A DNA stretch of 37,446 bases from CAZRQL01 sp964602415. GTDB taxonomy: Bacteria > Bacteroidota > Bacteroidia > Cytophagales > Flammeovirgaceae. The stretch's first letter is position 1. Each line of letters opens with the position of its first letter. The notes beneath the pieces were generated by a model. It made no database searches, was not told the DNA's origin, and was given only the letters and a program-made list of their open reading frames with translations. The translations under genes and the position numbers were made by a program. Shown piece after piece: positions 15,441-25,000 of the stretch. Where the stretch lies: positions 1 through 37,446 of the forward strand of contig CAZRQL010000028.1 in assembly GCA_964602415.1 (NCBI GenBank). The letters run 5' to 3'.

Positions 15441-15914
15441 TTACCTTGATACTTCCAACACCTCAAACTTCATCACTCCTTTAGGAGCCACAATTTCTGC
15501 TATCTCGCCCGCACTTTTGCCCAACAGTCCTTTGCCAAAAGGTGAACCTATGGAAATTTTTCCTGCTTTCAAGTCCGCCTCCTCTTCCGATACCAATGTG
15601 TAATTGAGTATTTGGTTGTTACTAATGTTCTTAATTTTAACCTTGGAAAGGATGGCCACTTTAGAAGCATCAATTCTTGAGTCGTCAAGAACGCGGGCTT
15701 TCGCTATCAATTCCTCAAGTTTGGAAATTTTGAGTTCCAGCAAACCCTGCGCATCTTTTGCTGCGTCGTACTCGGCATTTTCACTCAAATCGCCCTTTTC
15801 TCTTGCTTCCTGTATCTGAAGAGCAATCTCTTGTCTCCCTTTTGTTTTGAGATCATTGAGTTCAGCAAGAATTTTGTCGTAACCCTCTTGGGTGTAATAA
15901 TTATATTGTGCCAT
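15441..15914 (-). CDS. greA: Transcription elongation factor GreA
   Basis: Protein of 157 residues, normal length for GreA. The N-terminal coiled-coil domain begins YYTQEGYDKILAELNDLK. The conserved acidic tip reads REKGDLSENAEYDAAKDAQG, containing the Asp/Glu residues that hold the catalytic magnesium when the factor is inserted in the RNA polymerase secondary channel. The C-terminal FKBP-like domain shows VSEEEADLKAGKISIGSPFGKGLLGKSAGE. GreA rescues backtracked polymerase by stimulating cleavage of the transcript. It is a single gene on the minus strand with a probable promoter about 90 bases upstream (16002-16034) and a shared terminator directly behind it. Confidence 0.97.
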   Translation of the reverse strand: MAQYNYYTQEGYDKILAELNDLKTKGRQEIALQIQEAREKGDLSENAEYDAAKDAQGLLELKISKLEELIAKARVLDDSRIDASKVAILSKVKIKNISNNQILNYTLVSEEEADLKAGKISIGSPFGKGLLGKSAGEIAEIVAPKGVMKFEVLEVSR

Positions 15915-16001
15915 AATCGATTTTTTTGGTTAGGTACAAAACGTAAAAAAACGACTCGCTCTCGCAAACCGTTTTTAGCAATAGATGTCTTATTGCGTTT
16001 G

Positions 16002-16034
16002 CAAAGTTATAATACGGAAAAGCACCTTTCCAAA
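16002..16034 (-). promoter_or_regulatory. Promoter of greA: TTTG, 21-base spacer, TAACTTTG
   Basis: On the minus strand TTTG (16031-16034) and TAACTTTG (16002-16009) are 21 bases apart, a good Bacteroidota -33/-7 match. It would give greA an untranslated leader of about 80 bases. Confidence 0.6.
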
Positions 16035-16139
16035 TTTTTAATCCAATATTTTAAAAAAAATGGAAGTTTATAACTCACTTTTTTGTTGGCGGGACTTCAA
16101 GTACCAAATTAATTAAGCCCAAATTTTATCTTATTTTTT

Positions 16140-16167
16140 TTGCAGCGAGGGATTTTTAGTTTATTTG
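16140..16167 (+). promoter_or_regulatory. Possible gcvH promoter (TTG, 17-base spacer, TTTATTTG)
   Basis: TTG at 16140-16142 and TTTATTTG at 16160-16167 (seven of eight positions if scored against TAnnTTTG) lie 22 bases before the gcvH ATG. Imperfect, but the best candidate on this strand. Confidence 0.4.
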
Positions 16168-16189
16168 CGCTTGTAATTTGAATAAAAAT

Positions 16190-16570
16190 ATGAATTTTCC
16201 AGAAAACCTTAAGTACTCAAAAGACCATGAGTGGGTTCGCGTAGAGGGTGAGTTTGCTTATGTGGGCATAACCGATTTTGCCCAATCAGAGTTGGGTGAT
16301 ATTGTGTTCGTTGATATCAACACAGTAGGGCAAACTTTCAAAGCCGGTGAAGTTTTTGGCACTGTCGAGGCTGTCAAAACGGTATCTGACTTGTTTATGC
16401 CCATTGACGGGGAGATTGTAGAAAAAAATGAAGACCTCAACAATGAGCCCGACCAAGTCAATGCTGACCCTTACGAAAAAGGCTGGATGATTAAAGTTAA
16501 AGTGTCGCAGGACAGCAATACAAACGGACTGATGGATGCGGAAGCCTACAAAGCTTTTGTGGGTGCATAG
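16190..16570 (+). CDS. gcvH: Glycine cleavage system H protein
   Basis: Protein of 126 residues from the ATG at 16190; a TTG at 16178 adds four unlikely residues. YSKDHEWVRVEG at the start, VGITDFAQSELGDIVFVD, and the lipoylation segment GTVEAVKTVSDLFMP (Lys63) are diagnostic. The H protein carries the lipoyl arm that shuttles the aminomethyl group between the P, T and L proteins of the glycine cleavage complex in the cytoplasm. The other gcv genes are not in this window, as is common in Bacteroidota. An alpha/beta hydrolase gene follows after 38 bases and may be cotranscribed. Confidence 0.96.
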   Translation: MNFPENLKYSKDHEWVRVEGEFAYVGITDFAQSELGDIVFVDINTVGQTFKAGEVFGTVEAVKTVSDLFMPIDGEIVEKNEDLNNEPDQVNADPYEKGWMIKVKVSQDSNTNGLMDAEAYKAFVGA

Positions 16571-16608
16571 ATTTCCTTTAGAAACCAAAGGCTGTTTTTA
16601 ACTCTTTT

Positions 16609-17379
16609 ATGAAATTGCATTTCAAAAAACTGGGCGAAGGGCAGCCTGTTATTATATTGCACGGTGTTTTTGGCTCATCAGACAACCTGACCATCGTTGC
16701 AAAAAGAATAGCAGCGTCTCACGAGGTATATTTGGTTGATCAAAGAAACCATGGGCATTCTCCTCACAGTCAAGATTTTAACTACAGCCTTCTCACGCAG
16801 GATGTGCTGGAGTTTATACAGGAACACAACTTGCACCAACCTATATTGATTGGCCATTCGATGGGAGGCAAAGTAGCCATGAATGTGGCTTTAAATCAAG
16901 GGGAAACTTTGAGCAAATTGGTTGTAGTGGATATCGCTCCGAGGTTTTATGCCTTGCACCATCAAAATATCTTGCAGGCTTTGGTTACCGATGTATCAGG
17001 GTTTTCTTCGAGGTCGGAAGTAGAGGCGGCTTTGGCACCCCTGTTGCCCGAATTTTCTACCCGACAATTCATTATGAAGAACCTCCACCGCAAAGAGAGC
17101 GGCGGGTTTGAGTGGCGCATCAACGTCAAAAGCCTGACAGACAATATTGAGCAAGTTGGTGCACAAATCAGTTCAGATAAGCCTTTTACCAAACCGGTGC
17201 TGGTGGTAAAAGGTGAAAAATCGAATTATATCAAAGACGAAGACATAGCCGAGTTCAGGGCTTTGTTTCCACACTGCCAATTTGCCGAAGTCAAAGGGGC
17301 AGGACATTGGGTTCACGCCGAGTCGCCGGAGGGCTTTTTGGACGTGGTCATGCCTTTTCTTAGCGGTCAAAGCGAGTGA
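16609..17379 (+). CDS. Alpha/beta-fold hydrolase (YbfF-like esterase)
   Basis: Protein of 256 residues, no signal peptide. ILHGVFGSSDNL near the N-terminus supplies the oxyanion-hole region. VDQRNHGHSPHS and the nucleophile elbow GHSMGG (Ser84) follow, and AGHWVHAESPEGF carries the likely catalytic His. These are typical of the YbfF group of short acyl esterases, though the true substrate cannot be told. It follows gcvH by 38 bases. Its last 20 bases overlap, tail to tail, the 3' end of the minus-strand propeller gene. Confidence 0.88.
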   Translation: MKLHFKKLGEGQPVIILHGVFGSSDNLTIVAKRIAASHEVYLVDQRNHGHSPHSQDFNYSLLTQDVLEFIQEHNLHQPILIGHSMGGKVAMNVALNQGETLSKLVVVDIAPRFYALHHQNILQALVTDVSGFSSRSEVEAALAPLLPEFSTRQFIMKNLHRKESGGFEWRINVKSLTDNIEQVGAQISSDKPFTKPVLVVKGEKSNYIKDEDIAEFRALFPHCQFAEVKGAGHWVHAESPEGFLDVVMPFLSGQSE

Positions 17380-19918
17380 ACAACAGCTTGTTGTTGTAAG
17401 AATAGATGACTTTGTAGCTGTCGGTGGTTTCTTCGTAAACGAAAGCAAAATAGCAGTCGTTGGTGGTTAGGCTTTGGCTCAATAAGGGATTGCCCGCCAA
17501 GTCGTAAACCATGGCATTTTTTGTGTGCGAGTCCCAAACGGCAACTACCTCTGTGTTGCGACCCAAGTCGTGGTACTGAAATTTTTTGCTTTTGGGTGAA
17601 TAAAACTCTTTTGTAAAGATGAGTTCGCCTGAGGAATTGAAGAGTGCAAATTGGTTTTCGTTTTGTGCGCAGATGATAAATTTTTGACCCCGCAAAGCCT
17701 CGAAGACCATCTCAAAACCTGCATCGGAAATTCCTGCAAGAATTTGGCGGCCTGTTACCCCTCCAACCAAGTCAAAATCAATCAATTCTCCTCGGTATGT
17801 AACAAACCTCACGCGGGTAGTAGAGGGAGTGGCTCCGGGCAAAACCGCAAAACGGCCTGCAACTTGTACCTTGAAATTGAGGGGAAACCCTTTCCTTATC
17901 TCTGCGAACTCATCAAAAACCCTTGCCATGCCATTTTGGGTTAGGGTAATCACAAAGGATTCTTTGCCAAACACCAAACCGGCCACCTTTCCAATGGGCG
18001 TTGTTCCCAGTTGAATGGGTTGCCACTCTTTGAAAGGCGTGGCATACTTACTCAAACCGTACAAAGCACCGTCTTGGGTAAGACCTGCAAGCATATAGTT
18101 GTGTTTGCCCATAAAATCGAAAATACTGACGTGAGAAAGAGGCTCTTGCGCTTTGAGGGGAAAATCGGTGATTGACTTTCCCATCCTGTCAAAACAACGT
18201 ACCATGCCGCCGGCCAGCACCAAAAACTGGGTTTTCCCATTGCCATACAAATCAATTTGTTGCAGCGTTTGAGGTTCAGCATTTTGAACGGGATGAGTCG
18301 AAATAACCTTTCCTTGATGATTCAAAAGATAAAAGCCTGACCCCGCTTCCAACACCAATACCTCTTCCATACCCGATAAAGGGTTTGTGCAGGGCCAAGG
18401 GCCTGCCTGAATCAGGTTTTTGAAAACGGTAAACCTCTGCAAGGTATCGGATGCAGGGTAAATTTGTTTGGCATTTTTCTTCCAAAAAATATCAATTTCG
18501 GCTTTGGGGTGTTTGTCTTGATAAAAAAAACGGGCTTCTATATCTAAAAACTTACTCCAAATTTTTTTCTGCTTATCAACAAAGTGTTGGTAGTGAGGAT
18601 TTGTAATTGCCACAAAATCCTCCCAAACAGACAGCGTATTGACTTTGAGGTAAGCTCCTTTAATGAGCAAAGTATCAAAAGAGCCTCTGCGCTTCTCAAG
18701 GAGCAAAAAATCTGTAATCACTTTGGGCGAATTGGCGTACAGGAGTCGCTTTTTGTTTGCCATAGCAAATCCTTTTTCAAAACCATACAGACCAAAAAGT
18801 TCTGCAAGCAGTTCACTCTGAGCAGATACCAATACCGAATCTTCTGCTTCTTCTTGGCTTATCATCTGCAACAATTTGAGCGGTTGGGACGACTCTAGGA
18901 TGGCCAACTTCGCCGAGCTTGTCCCTACCTTTTCTTTAAATACAAACAATGAAACGTTGCCGCTAAGCCCTTTTAGGAAAGGCTGCCTGATATGGGAACG
19001 CGGCAAGTCGAGGTTTCCTTGTTCAGCTAAGGCCGAAAGCACTTTGTAGCTGCCGGACTGAACAGGAACAATTGCAGCAACAGAAAGTTCCTTTGGAATT
19101 TTGATCTGTTGTTCTTCTTGCTTTTGGAGCAAATCCAGCACATCACTTGAACGCGAAAATTTGGGGGCAAAAACCCCTTCAAAACTCATGCGACCGGGGG
19201 CAAAATGGGCTGAAAACTTACCGCTCCTAAGAAGAATCGGGAAATCCGGTACCAACTCTCGCAAAAGAGACAAGAGCCTTTCGCCATCAAAATACAACTC
19301 TATTTGAGAAGATAGCTTGTGGTATTGCATCCGCTTATTGAGCGTATAAAAATAATTGCCGTAAGATATGCGGTTGATTTTGCGAATGGCATCGTCCACA
19401 AGTACCGGATTCACACTGCCCACCAAACAGTCTTTGTAGATAAAATAGCTATACAACAACTTACGAGTAGAAGAAATTATTTCTCTCACAACCAAATCAT
19501 CGTAAATGCGGGTCTGAAGGTCGCCCAGTTTCACGGCCAACGTATCAACCCAATCCAGTGCATAATCGCGACCCAAATTGACAACATGAAGACCCTGAAG
19601 TTTGCCTTTGGAGGGATGCAAAGAAACCAATACCTCTTTTGCCAAAACTTTTGCCACATTAGACTCTAAGCCGACAAGTGTATCTAAATCAAAAGCAAAA
19701 AGCACCTCTCTCAAAGGTACAGATTGAGTTAAAGACAACAAGGTGGGGTCTTCTAATCGAAAAGAAGATACGTTATTTAGCTTTACCACAGCTAAAGCAG
19801 ACTGAGGCACAATTTGCCAAACATTTGCCTTTCGGCTTTGCCTCCAAAGATAAAACCCCGTGTGTATGGTAGCGTAAAGAGTGCAAAAAAAGATTACCCA
19901 AAGAAGTCTTTGCTTCAT
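17360..19918 (-). CDS. Membrane-anchored protein, DUF3352-like N-terminus and beta-propeller C-terminus
   Basis: Protein of 852 residues. A single N-terminal hydrophobic helix (about 4-24, LLWVIFFCTLYATIHTGFYLW) acts as a signal anchor, placing the rest in the periplasm. The first half (VPQSALAVVKLNNVSSFRLE, then LQTRIYDDLVVREI) recalls the DUF3352 proteins of Bacteroidota; this is a weak recognition. The second half consists of repeated units in the style DLYGNGKTQFLVLAGGMVRCFDRMGKSITDFPL and FNSSGELIFTKEFYS, which look like PQQ/WD-type propeller blades. The function is unknown. It lies 52 bases after the DUF2892 gene on the same strand and may be cotranscribed with it. Its 3' end overlaps the hydrolase gene by 20 bases. 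Confidence 0.8.
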   Translation of the reverse strand: MKQRLLWVIFFCTLYATIHTGFYLWRQSRKANVWQIVPQSALAVVKLNNVSSFRLEDPTLLSLTQSVPLREVLFAFDLDTLVGLESNVAKVLAKEVLVSLHPSKGKLQGLHVVNLGRDYALDWVDTLAVKLGDLQTRIYDDLVVREIISSTRKLLYSYFIYKDCLVGSVNPVLVDDAIRKINRISYGNYFYTLNKRMQYHKLSSQIELYFDGERLLSLLRELVPDFPILLRSGKFSAHFAPGRMSFEGVFAPKFSRSSDVLDLLQKQEEQQIKIPKELSVAAIVPVQSGSYKVLSALAEQGNLDLPRSHIRQPFLKGLSGNVSLFVFKEKVGTSSAKLAILESSQPLKLLQMISQEEAEDSVLVSAQSELLAELFGLYGFEKGFAMANKKRLLYANSPKVITDFLLLEKRRGSFDTLLIKGAYLKVNTLSVWEDFVAITNPHYQHFVDKQKKIWSKFLDIEARFFYQDKHPKAEIDIFWKKNAKQIYPASDTLQRFTVFKNLIQAGPWPCTNPLSGMEEVLVLEAGSGFYLLNHQGKVISTHPVQNAEPQTLQQIDLYGNGKTQFLVLAGGMVRCFDRMGKSITDFPLKAQEPLSHVSIFDFMGKHNYMLAGLTQDGALYGLSKYATPFKEWQPIQLGTTPIGKVAGLVFGKESFVITLTQNGMARVFDEFAEIRKGFPLNFKVQVAGRFAVLPGATPSTTRVRFVTYRGELIDFDLVGGVTGRQILAGISDAGFEMVFEALRGQKFIICAQNENQFALFNSSGELIFTKEFYSPKSKKFQYHDLGRNTEVVAVWDSHTKNAMVYDLAGNPLLSQSLTTNDCYFAFVYEETTDSYKVIYSYNNKLLFTRFDR

Positions 19919-19970
19919 TGTGCAAAAGTAAACGCAAAAAACAACTTTGCCGACAACCTAACGTGTGAGG

Positions 19971-20177
19971 CTATTTTTTGATTTTACAAGTAGAAATACC
20001 CAATAAGGTGTACAAAGGACAAAAACTAACCAAACTGGTGAGTAAAAAAACAACCGAAACCACCAACAATACAATGCCTAAGGTTCCACCAATCGTGCCG
20101 GTGAAATACAAAAACAAAAAGACAGCCGCCGCAATAAACCTCAAGACCCTGTCTGTCAAACCCATATTAATCTGCAT
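19971..20177 (-). CDS. Small DUF2892 (YgaP-like) inner-membrane protein
   Basis: Protein of 68 residues with two hydrophobic segments (about 11-27 and 31-48) flanked by MGLTDRVLRF and by CPLYTLLGISTCKIKK. This is the DUF2892 signature, with its Asp-Arg near the start and Cys-Pro-x-Tyr-x-x-x-G-x-x-T-Cys at the end. The family occurs alone or fused to rhodanese domains, and its role is unclear. It has a well-placed promoter (20200-20229) and precedes the propeller gene by 52 bases. Confidence 0.85.
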   Translation of the reverse strand: MQINMGLTDRVLRFIAAAVFLFLYFTGTIGGTLGIVLLVVSVVFLLTSLVSFCPLYTLLGISTCKIKK

Positions 20178-20199
20178 ATCAAAAATTTATTTTAAAAGG

Positions 20200-20229
20200 C
20201 AAATATAAAAAAACAAGCAAACTACCCAA
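20200..20229 (-). promoter_or_regulatory. Promoter of the DUF2892 gene: TTG, 19-base spacer, TATATTTG
   Basis: On the minus strand TTG (20227-20229) and TATATTTG (20200-20207) are 19 bases apart, the ideal Bacteroidota spacing. The -7 element ends 22 bases before the ATG at 20177. It is the best promoter match in the window. Confidence 0.75.
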
Positions 20230-20350
20230 GTCTGTTGTTTTTTTTGTGAATGTTAGTGATTTGTTGAACAGCACGCGCCGGATTGTGCCTATTTATCACA
20301 GTCGTAATAAAAGCAACAGAGGCATTCGGTTGTATGCTTTTGTGAGGGAA

Positions 20351-20391
20351 AAGCCTGCCCCTCTACAATAGCCAATACAGTAGAGGGGCTT
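20351..20391 (-). terminator. Terminator of the PNGase F-like gene
   Basis: CCCCTCTAC (20358-20366) and GTAGAGGGG (20380-20388) form a 9-bp stem just after the minus-strand stop at 20398. A short T run follows in the minus reading. Flanking AAGC/GCTT could extend the stem with a bulge. Confidence 0.6.
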
Positions 20392-20397
20392 GCTGTT

Positions 20398-21750
20398 TTA
20401 TTTTGCTATGATTAGTCTTTGGGCAATAATTCCTTGTTTGGTGCTAATATAGACCATATACACACCACTATTGTCATCAATTTGCAAATCTACTGTCTTT
20501 TGTGTCGCATGTTTTTTCAAAATCTCCCTTCCCAACAAGTCTGTAACGGTAATGAGTGCGTTGTCTGCTGAAAGCTCCACTGTGAAACGTCCGTTTGAGG
20601 GATTGGGGTATATCAACAAGGCGTTATCTTGGGTGAGAGCAGGCTCATTTGCCAAAATAGTACCTGTTTGTGTAGTGCCATGTAAATACAGTGAAAGGGG
20701 AATATTGCCTTGACCGCCAACGAACACCGCATCCGGTACTCTTATCGTAAAACTGTGGCTGCCGGCCTTAACAGCTCCTAAATTGATTTTACGTGTATCA
20801 ATCACGTCACCGGGGCACCAATTGCTGAAAGACTGCCATTGTTGAGGGGTTCTCTGTGTAGGGCCGTAAATGCCGTTTCCTTGGGTGTTGTATTTGCGAA
20901 ATGGCTCGCAAGTGGTGCGTCCGGGCTTATAGGTGAGTTTGAGTGTATTGTCAAAGTAGGCATAATGAAATCTTCGGTTGTATTCCTCTCCTCCTTGATT
21001 GGAGCCATGGTTGGAGGTTATCAAAAAAAGCGTGGCTTCACTCAAATCTTTTGGCACATCAAAAGTAATGGTCTTGGTGGTTTTGCCCAAGGTATCTGTG
21101 GCAGAGGCTTGGTAATTGTTAAAATTATTGTTGAAAAACAAGGGTATAAGTACATTGGTGTTTTGCACAGGTACGGGCGAGTCAGTTATAAATTCCAATT
21201 TACCCGTGAACACATCATTGCGTCCTGCGCAGCCTGCCACTTCTTTATTTGCGGCATAAGGCACGCCAAATACTGCCAATTCGACCCAAATATCAAATTT
21301 ATTGGTGATGGTGGTGTCTTTCAAAAGCATGGCTACATTATGAATATAAAAAGTATAGGGAACGGAAGTCGGCTCAATATTTTTATTCATAAAGGGGGTT
21401 ATGAATCGTGCAATCTCTATACGCTGTACATCCTTAGGGTTGTAAGTAGTTGCCCCTGTAGGTACAAGTGCTATGTGTACATTGCCTATCCTGTCATAGT
21501 TATCACATAGAGGGGAAATGGTTACGACGGCCAGTAAATTTGTGCCAATGGAGGATAATTCGGCCTTGGTAAGTTTGCGTGCAAACAAGTCATTGCGATG
21601 CTTTATTACTCCGGCAGGCGGCTCAGGAGTGGGAACAAACTTACCATATCCATCATGAAAAACTACACCGTCCATGATGGTGATATAATTTTGTGCCGAG
21701 GCGTTGCCTATCAAAAAAGTGAAAATCAGCAGATATGAAATATTTTTCAT
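20398..21750 (-). CDS. Secreted PNGase F-like peptide-N-glycosidase with type IX sorting domain
   Basis: Protein of 450 residues with a signal peptide (MKNISYLLIFTFLIGNASA). Its two jelly-roll domains match peptide-N4-(N-acetyl-glucosaminyl)asparagine amidase F. CDNYDRIGNVHI carries Asp86, aligning by eye with catalytic Asp60 of PNGase F. EIARFITPF is conserved, FDIWVELAVFG carries Glu157 (Glu118 in PNGase F), and GGEEYNRRFHY carries Glu256 (Glu206). NWCPGDVIDTRKINL matches the conserved C-terminal WCPG segment. The enzyme family removes N-glycans from glycoproteins. The last 70 or so residues (LLIYPNPSNGRFTVEL to IIAQRLIIAK) are a type A sorting domain for the type IX secretion system, so the enzyme is exported to the surface or medium. 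Single gene with its own terminator. Confidence 0.88.
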   Translation of the reverse strand: MKNISYLLIFTFLIGNASAQNYITIMDGVVFHDGYGKFVPTPEPPAGVIKHRNDLFARKLTKAELSSIGTNLLAVVTISPLCDNYDRIGNVHIALVPTGATTYNPKDVQRIEIARFITPFMNKNIEPTSVPYTFYIHNVAMLLKDTTITNKFDIWVELAVFGVPYAANKEVAGCAGRNDVFTGKLEFITDSPVPVQNTNVLIPLFFNNNFNNYQASATDTLGKTTKTITFDVPKDLSEATLFLITSNHGSNQGGEEYNRRFHYAYFDNTLKLTYKPGRTTCEPFRKYNTQGNGIYGPTQRTPQQWQSFSNWCPGDVIDTRKINLGAVKAGSHSFTIRVPDAVFVGGQGNIPLSLYLHGTTQTGTILANEPALTQDNALLIYPNPSNGRFTVELSADNALITVTDLLGREILKKHATQKTVDLQIDDNSGVYMVYISTKQGIIAQRLIIAK

Positions 21751-22046
21751 TTTAAATTAAATTGAACATTGATTAACGCAATTTTAGTTAAGTTTTTTGG
21801 CAGCACGAAATTTTAATTACATTATCTATTGCTTTTTTTAAAGAAGCCTGTCGTAAATAGGTCTAAACAATACTTTTTATTCAAAATCCCCAATCATCTT
21901 CCTGATAATAAAAACAACATAAAGCGCGTAAATCAAAAAATACCTACCGCATTAAAGCATAGAAGAATCTTTGACGGCCAATCTTTGATATTTTTAGTTC
22001 ATTTTTTTTTTGCAAAAAACCGCTTTTATTCTGTTTTTTTGTGTTG
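21751..22046. other. Divergent intergenic region between the PNGase F-like and TIR genes
   Basis: About 296 A+T-rich bases. A 7/8 -7-like element for the PNGase gene (TAAAATTG on the minus strand, 21779-21786) and two AATCTTTG motifs (21966-21973 and 21980-21987) facing the TIR gene are the only promoter-like signals. A 72-residue ORF here has no support. Confidence 0.4.
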
Positions 22047-25000
22047 ATGATTAGTTTTAAGGACGCTTTCATTTCTTACGGTCGCAAAGAGAGCAAGCAT
22101 TTTGCTACGCGCTTGTACAATGCTCTTCTCCAACAGGGTTATGACGTTTGGTTTGACCAAAATAATATACCTTTAGGAGTTGATTTTCAGAACCAAATAA
22201 ACGATGGCATAGACAAAGCCCACAATTTCATTTTCATTATTGCGCCCCATGCGGTGCGCTCGGAATATTGTTTAAAAGAAGTGGTACTGGCTGTACAGCG
22301 GCGCAAAAGAATCATCCCAATTCTACACATTGAGCCCAAAGATGACTGGGACAAAATGCACCCCACCATTTCCAAATTGAACTGGATTTATATGCGTGAG
22401 CAGGCCGATTATGCCCTCCCGCTGGAAGAATGGAATGTCATAGACGATTTTGAAAAAGGCCTGTCAGGTCTAATCTCAATCATAGAAAGCGAAAAACAAT
22501 ATGTTGAAAAACATACTGTTATACTCAACCAAGCCCTTGAATGGGAAAGGCGACAACGCCAAACGGAAGCCCTTTTGGTGGGCAAAGAAAGAATGGAGGC
22601 AGAAAACTGGCTAAAAATAGAATTTATCCCACCCAAACAGCCGCCTTGTGAGCCTTCTGTATTGCACTGTGAGTTTATAGCCGAATCTAAAAAGAACGGC
22701 GAGAACCTGATGACGGATCTTTTCATTTCCTACGCCACCCAAGATATAGAGATTAAAAAAAAGATACTCAATAGTTTAGCTCGTTATGGCATCACTTGTT
22801 GGAGCAATTTGACAGACATCAGATCTGGTGTTGATTTTGCCACTTCAATTGACATGGGCTTAGAGCAAGCCGATAAAATTTTGTTTTTGATTTCGCCTGA
22901 CTCAGTCAAATCTCAGTGGTGCCTGCACGAACTCAAGTACGCCAAAGCCCTAAACAAAACAATCATCCCGCTGCTCATCCAACAAACTAACGAAGCTGAT
23001 TTTCCTGCTGAAATTTTGGGGATACAATACATCAACTTTCTGGATAACATAGAGGAAGGAGAAGGAAAAATATCTGATTTTCAGAGAGATATTGACGACA
23101 TCGTCTCGGAATACTATAGTGAGCACGATTATTATCGCCAGCACAAAATGATCTTGGTGCAGGCACTGCGTTGGGAACGAAACCAAAAAAACACCAGTTT
23201 GCTGTTGCGCGGCTTCAATTTGGAGCAAGCCAAAACATGGCTTGATACAGGCAAAAGAAGAAGTGTAGCCCCTCCCTTGCCAATCCATGAGCGGTTTATT
23301 GAGGACAGTATTGCCCAAATCGGACAACTTTCGACTGAAGTGTTTATTTCTTATTCGCGTAAAGACTCAGATTTGGCACGCAGACTCAACAATGACTTGC
23401 AAACCAACGACAAAACTACTTGGTTTGACCAAGAGAGTATCGCTGAGGGATCGGACTTTGAAACAGAAATATTCAAAGGAATCGCCCAAGCCGATAACTT
23501 TCTGTTTATCATATCTCCCGATGCCATCAATTCCCCCTTTTGTGCACGGGAAGTAGAGTACGCTGCAAGCCTGAGCAAAAGGGTTATCACTATTTTATGG
23601 AGAGAAACTGATCCTTCGACCATGCCGCCAAGTTTGTCGGCTGTTCAATGGATTAATTTTATACAATTGGGCTATGAAAAAGGCTTTGCCCAACTCATTC
23701 GCAACCTCAATATAGACCGAGGCTATGTCCAAGAGCACAACAAATGGTCTCAAAAAGCAATTGAGTGGGACAGCCGCTCGCGACCCAATGACCTTTTGCT
23801 CAGAGGCGCTGCTTTGGACTTGGCGGAACACTGGCTAAAAGCAGCCAAACAATCAAACAAACAGCCACACCCTACCCAACTCCAAGAGCAGCACATATCC
23901 CAAAGCCGCAAAGCTGCCCGCGCAGCAAAAATTAGGCTCTTACTATTTGGATTGGTCTTTTTGGTTGTTTCGTCTCTGACAGTTTTTGCCTTCTGGCAGG
24001 GAAAAATAGCCGAAAAACAACGCATAGAAGCCGAAAAACAAAAAGCCTTGGCCGAAGCAAGTGCCAAAGAAGCCCAAAAAGAAAGGATGAGAGCCATCGA
24101 AAGTGAAAAAATAGCCTTAGAATTGAAAGCCAAAGCCGAAGAACAAGAAAAAATTGCGCGTGTCAGTGAGAAAAAAGCCAGCCGAAGTGCACAAGAAGCA
24201 CAGGCGCAAAAAAAAGTGGCCGAAGCAGAAAAGGCGCGTGCCGAGGTAAAGGCATCAGAAGCCATAGAAGCACAAAATCAGGCGCTACTCGCGCAAAAAG
24301 ATGCCGAAGAACGCCGTCTTGAAGCCCAAAAAGCCAAAGAATTGGCCGACCAAGAGGCTGAAAACGCCCAAAAGGAACGCATGAAAAGTGAATTCTCGCT
24401 TTATTGGTTCAATGCGGGAAGATTTGCAAAAGAGTCAAAGGATATAGTCAATAATGATGTGCTGCAAACTATCTTGGCCAATACTGCCTACAAATTGCTT
24501 AACATTTCATACAAAAATCCACTTTCTGTGCGAGAATACGCTCCGGATATTTTAGAGGCTCTTAGTCTGGCTCATGCAAAACTTGAAAACACATCCATTA
24601 TCAACGGTGAACTGGCTGAAGCGTCTTTTCTGGGAAAATATGCAGCTTTCAGCCCTTCGGAAGGTAGTTTGTATTTAGCTGAGATTGTGATAGACTCTTT
24701 GGGAAGAAACCAAACCAATATAACCCTTGAGTTGGCCATTGAGAAAGACGAGTACATTACCAATTTGCTTTTGCTGGCTGAGAAAGACAACACCTACACC
24801 GATATTTGGGAAGATGCGGATTTAGACAAAAAAAGAGTCGTTTTTACTACCTCAAAAGGAAGGCTTGTCCTTCATAAACCCGGGGAGTTTGTCCAACCTA
24901 AGTTGTTGCATGGGGAAACAGGGCGTGCCAATGAGTTATGTATTTCGCCCAAATACCAAAAACTTATCATCGCTTACGGCTCCAAACTGGTATTCTATTC

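Noticed and set aside
20839..21510. 223-residue ORF on the plus strand
   Set aside because: Entirely opposite the PNGase F-like gene, whose catalytic motifs and sorting domain clearly identify the true strand.
21829..22047. 72-residue ORF just before the TIR gene
   Set aside because: A+T-rich, no motif, no promoter and touching the TIR start; more likely leader DNA than a gene.
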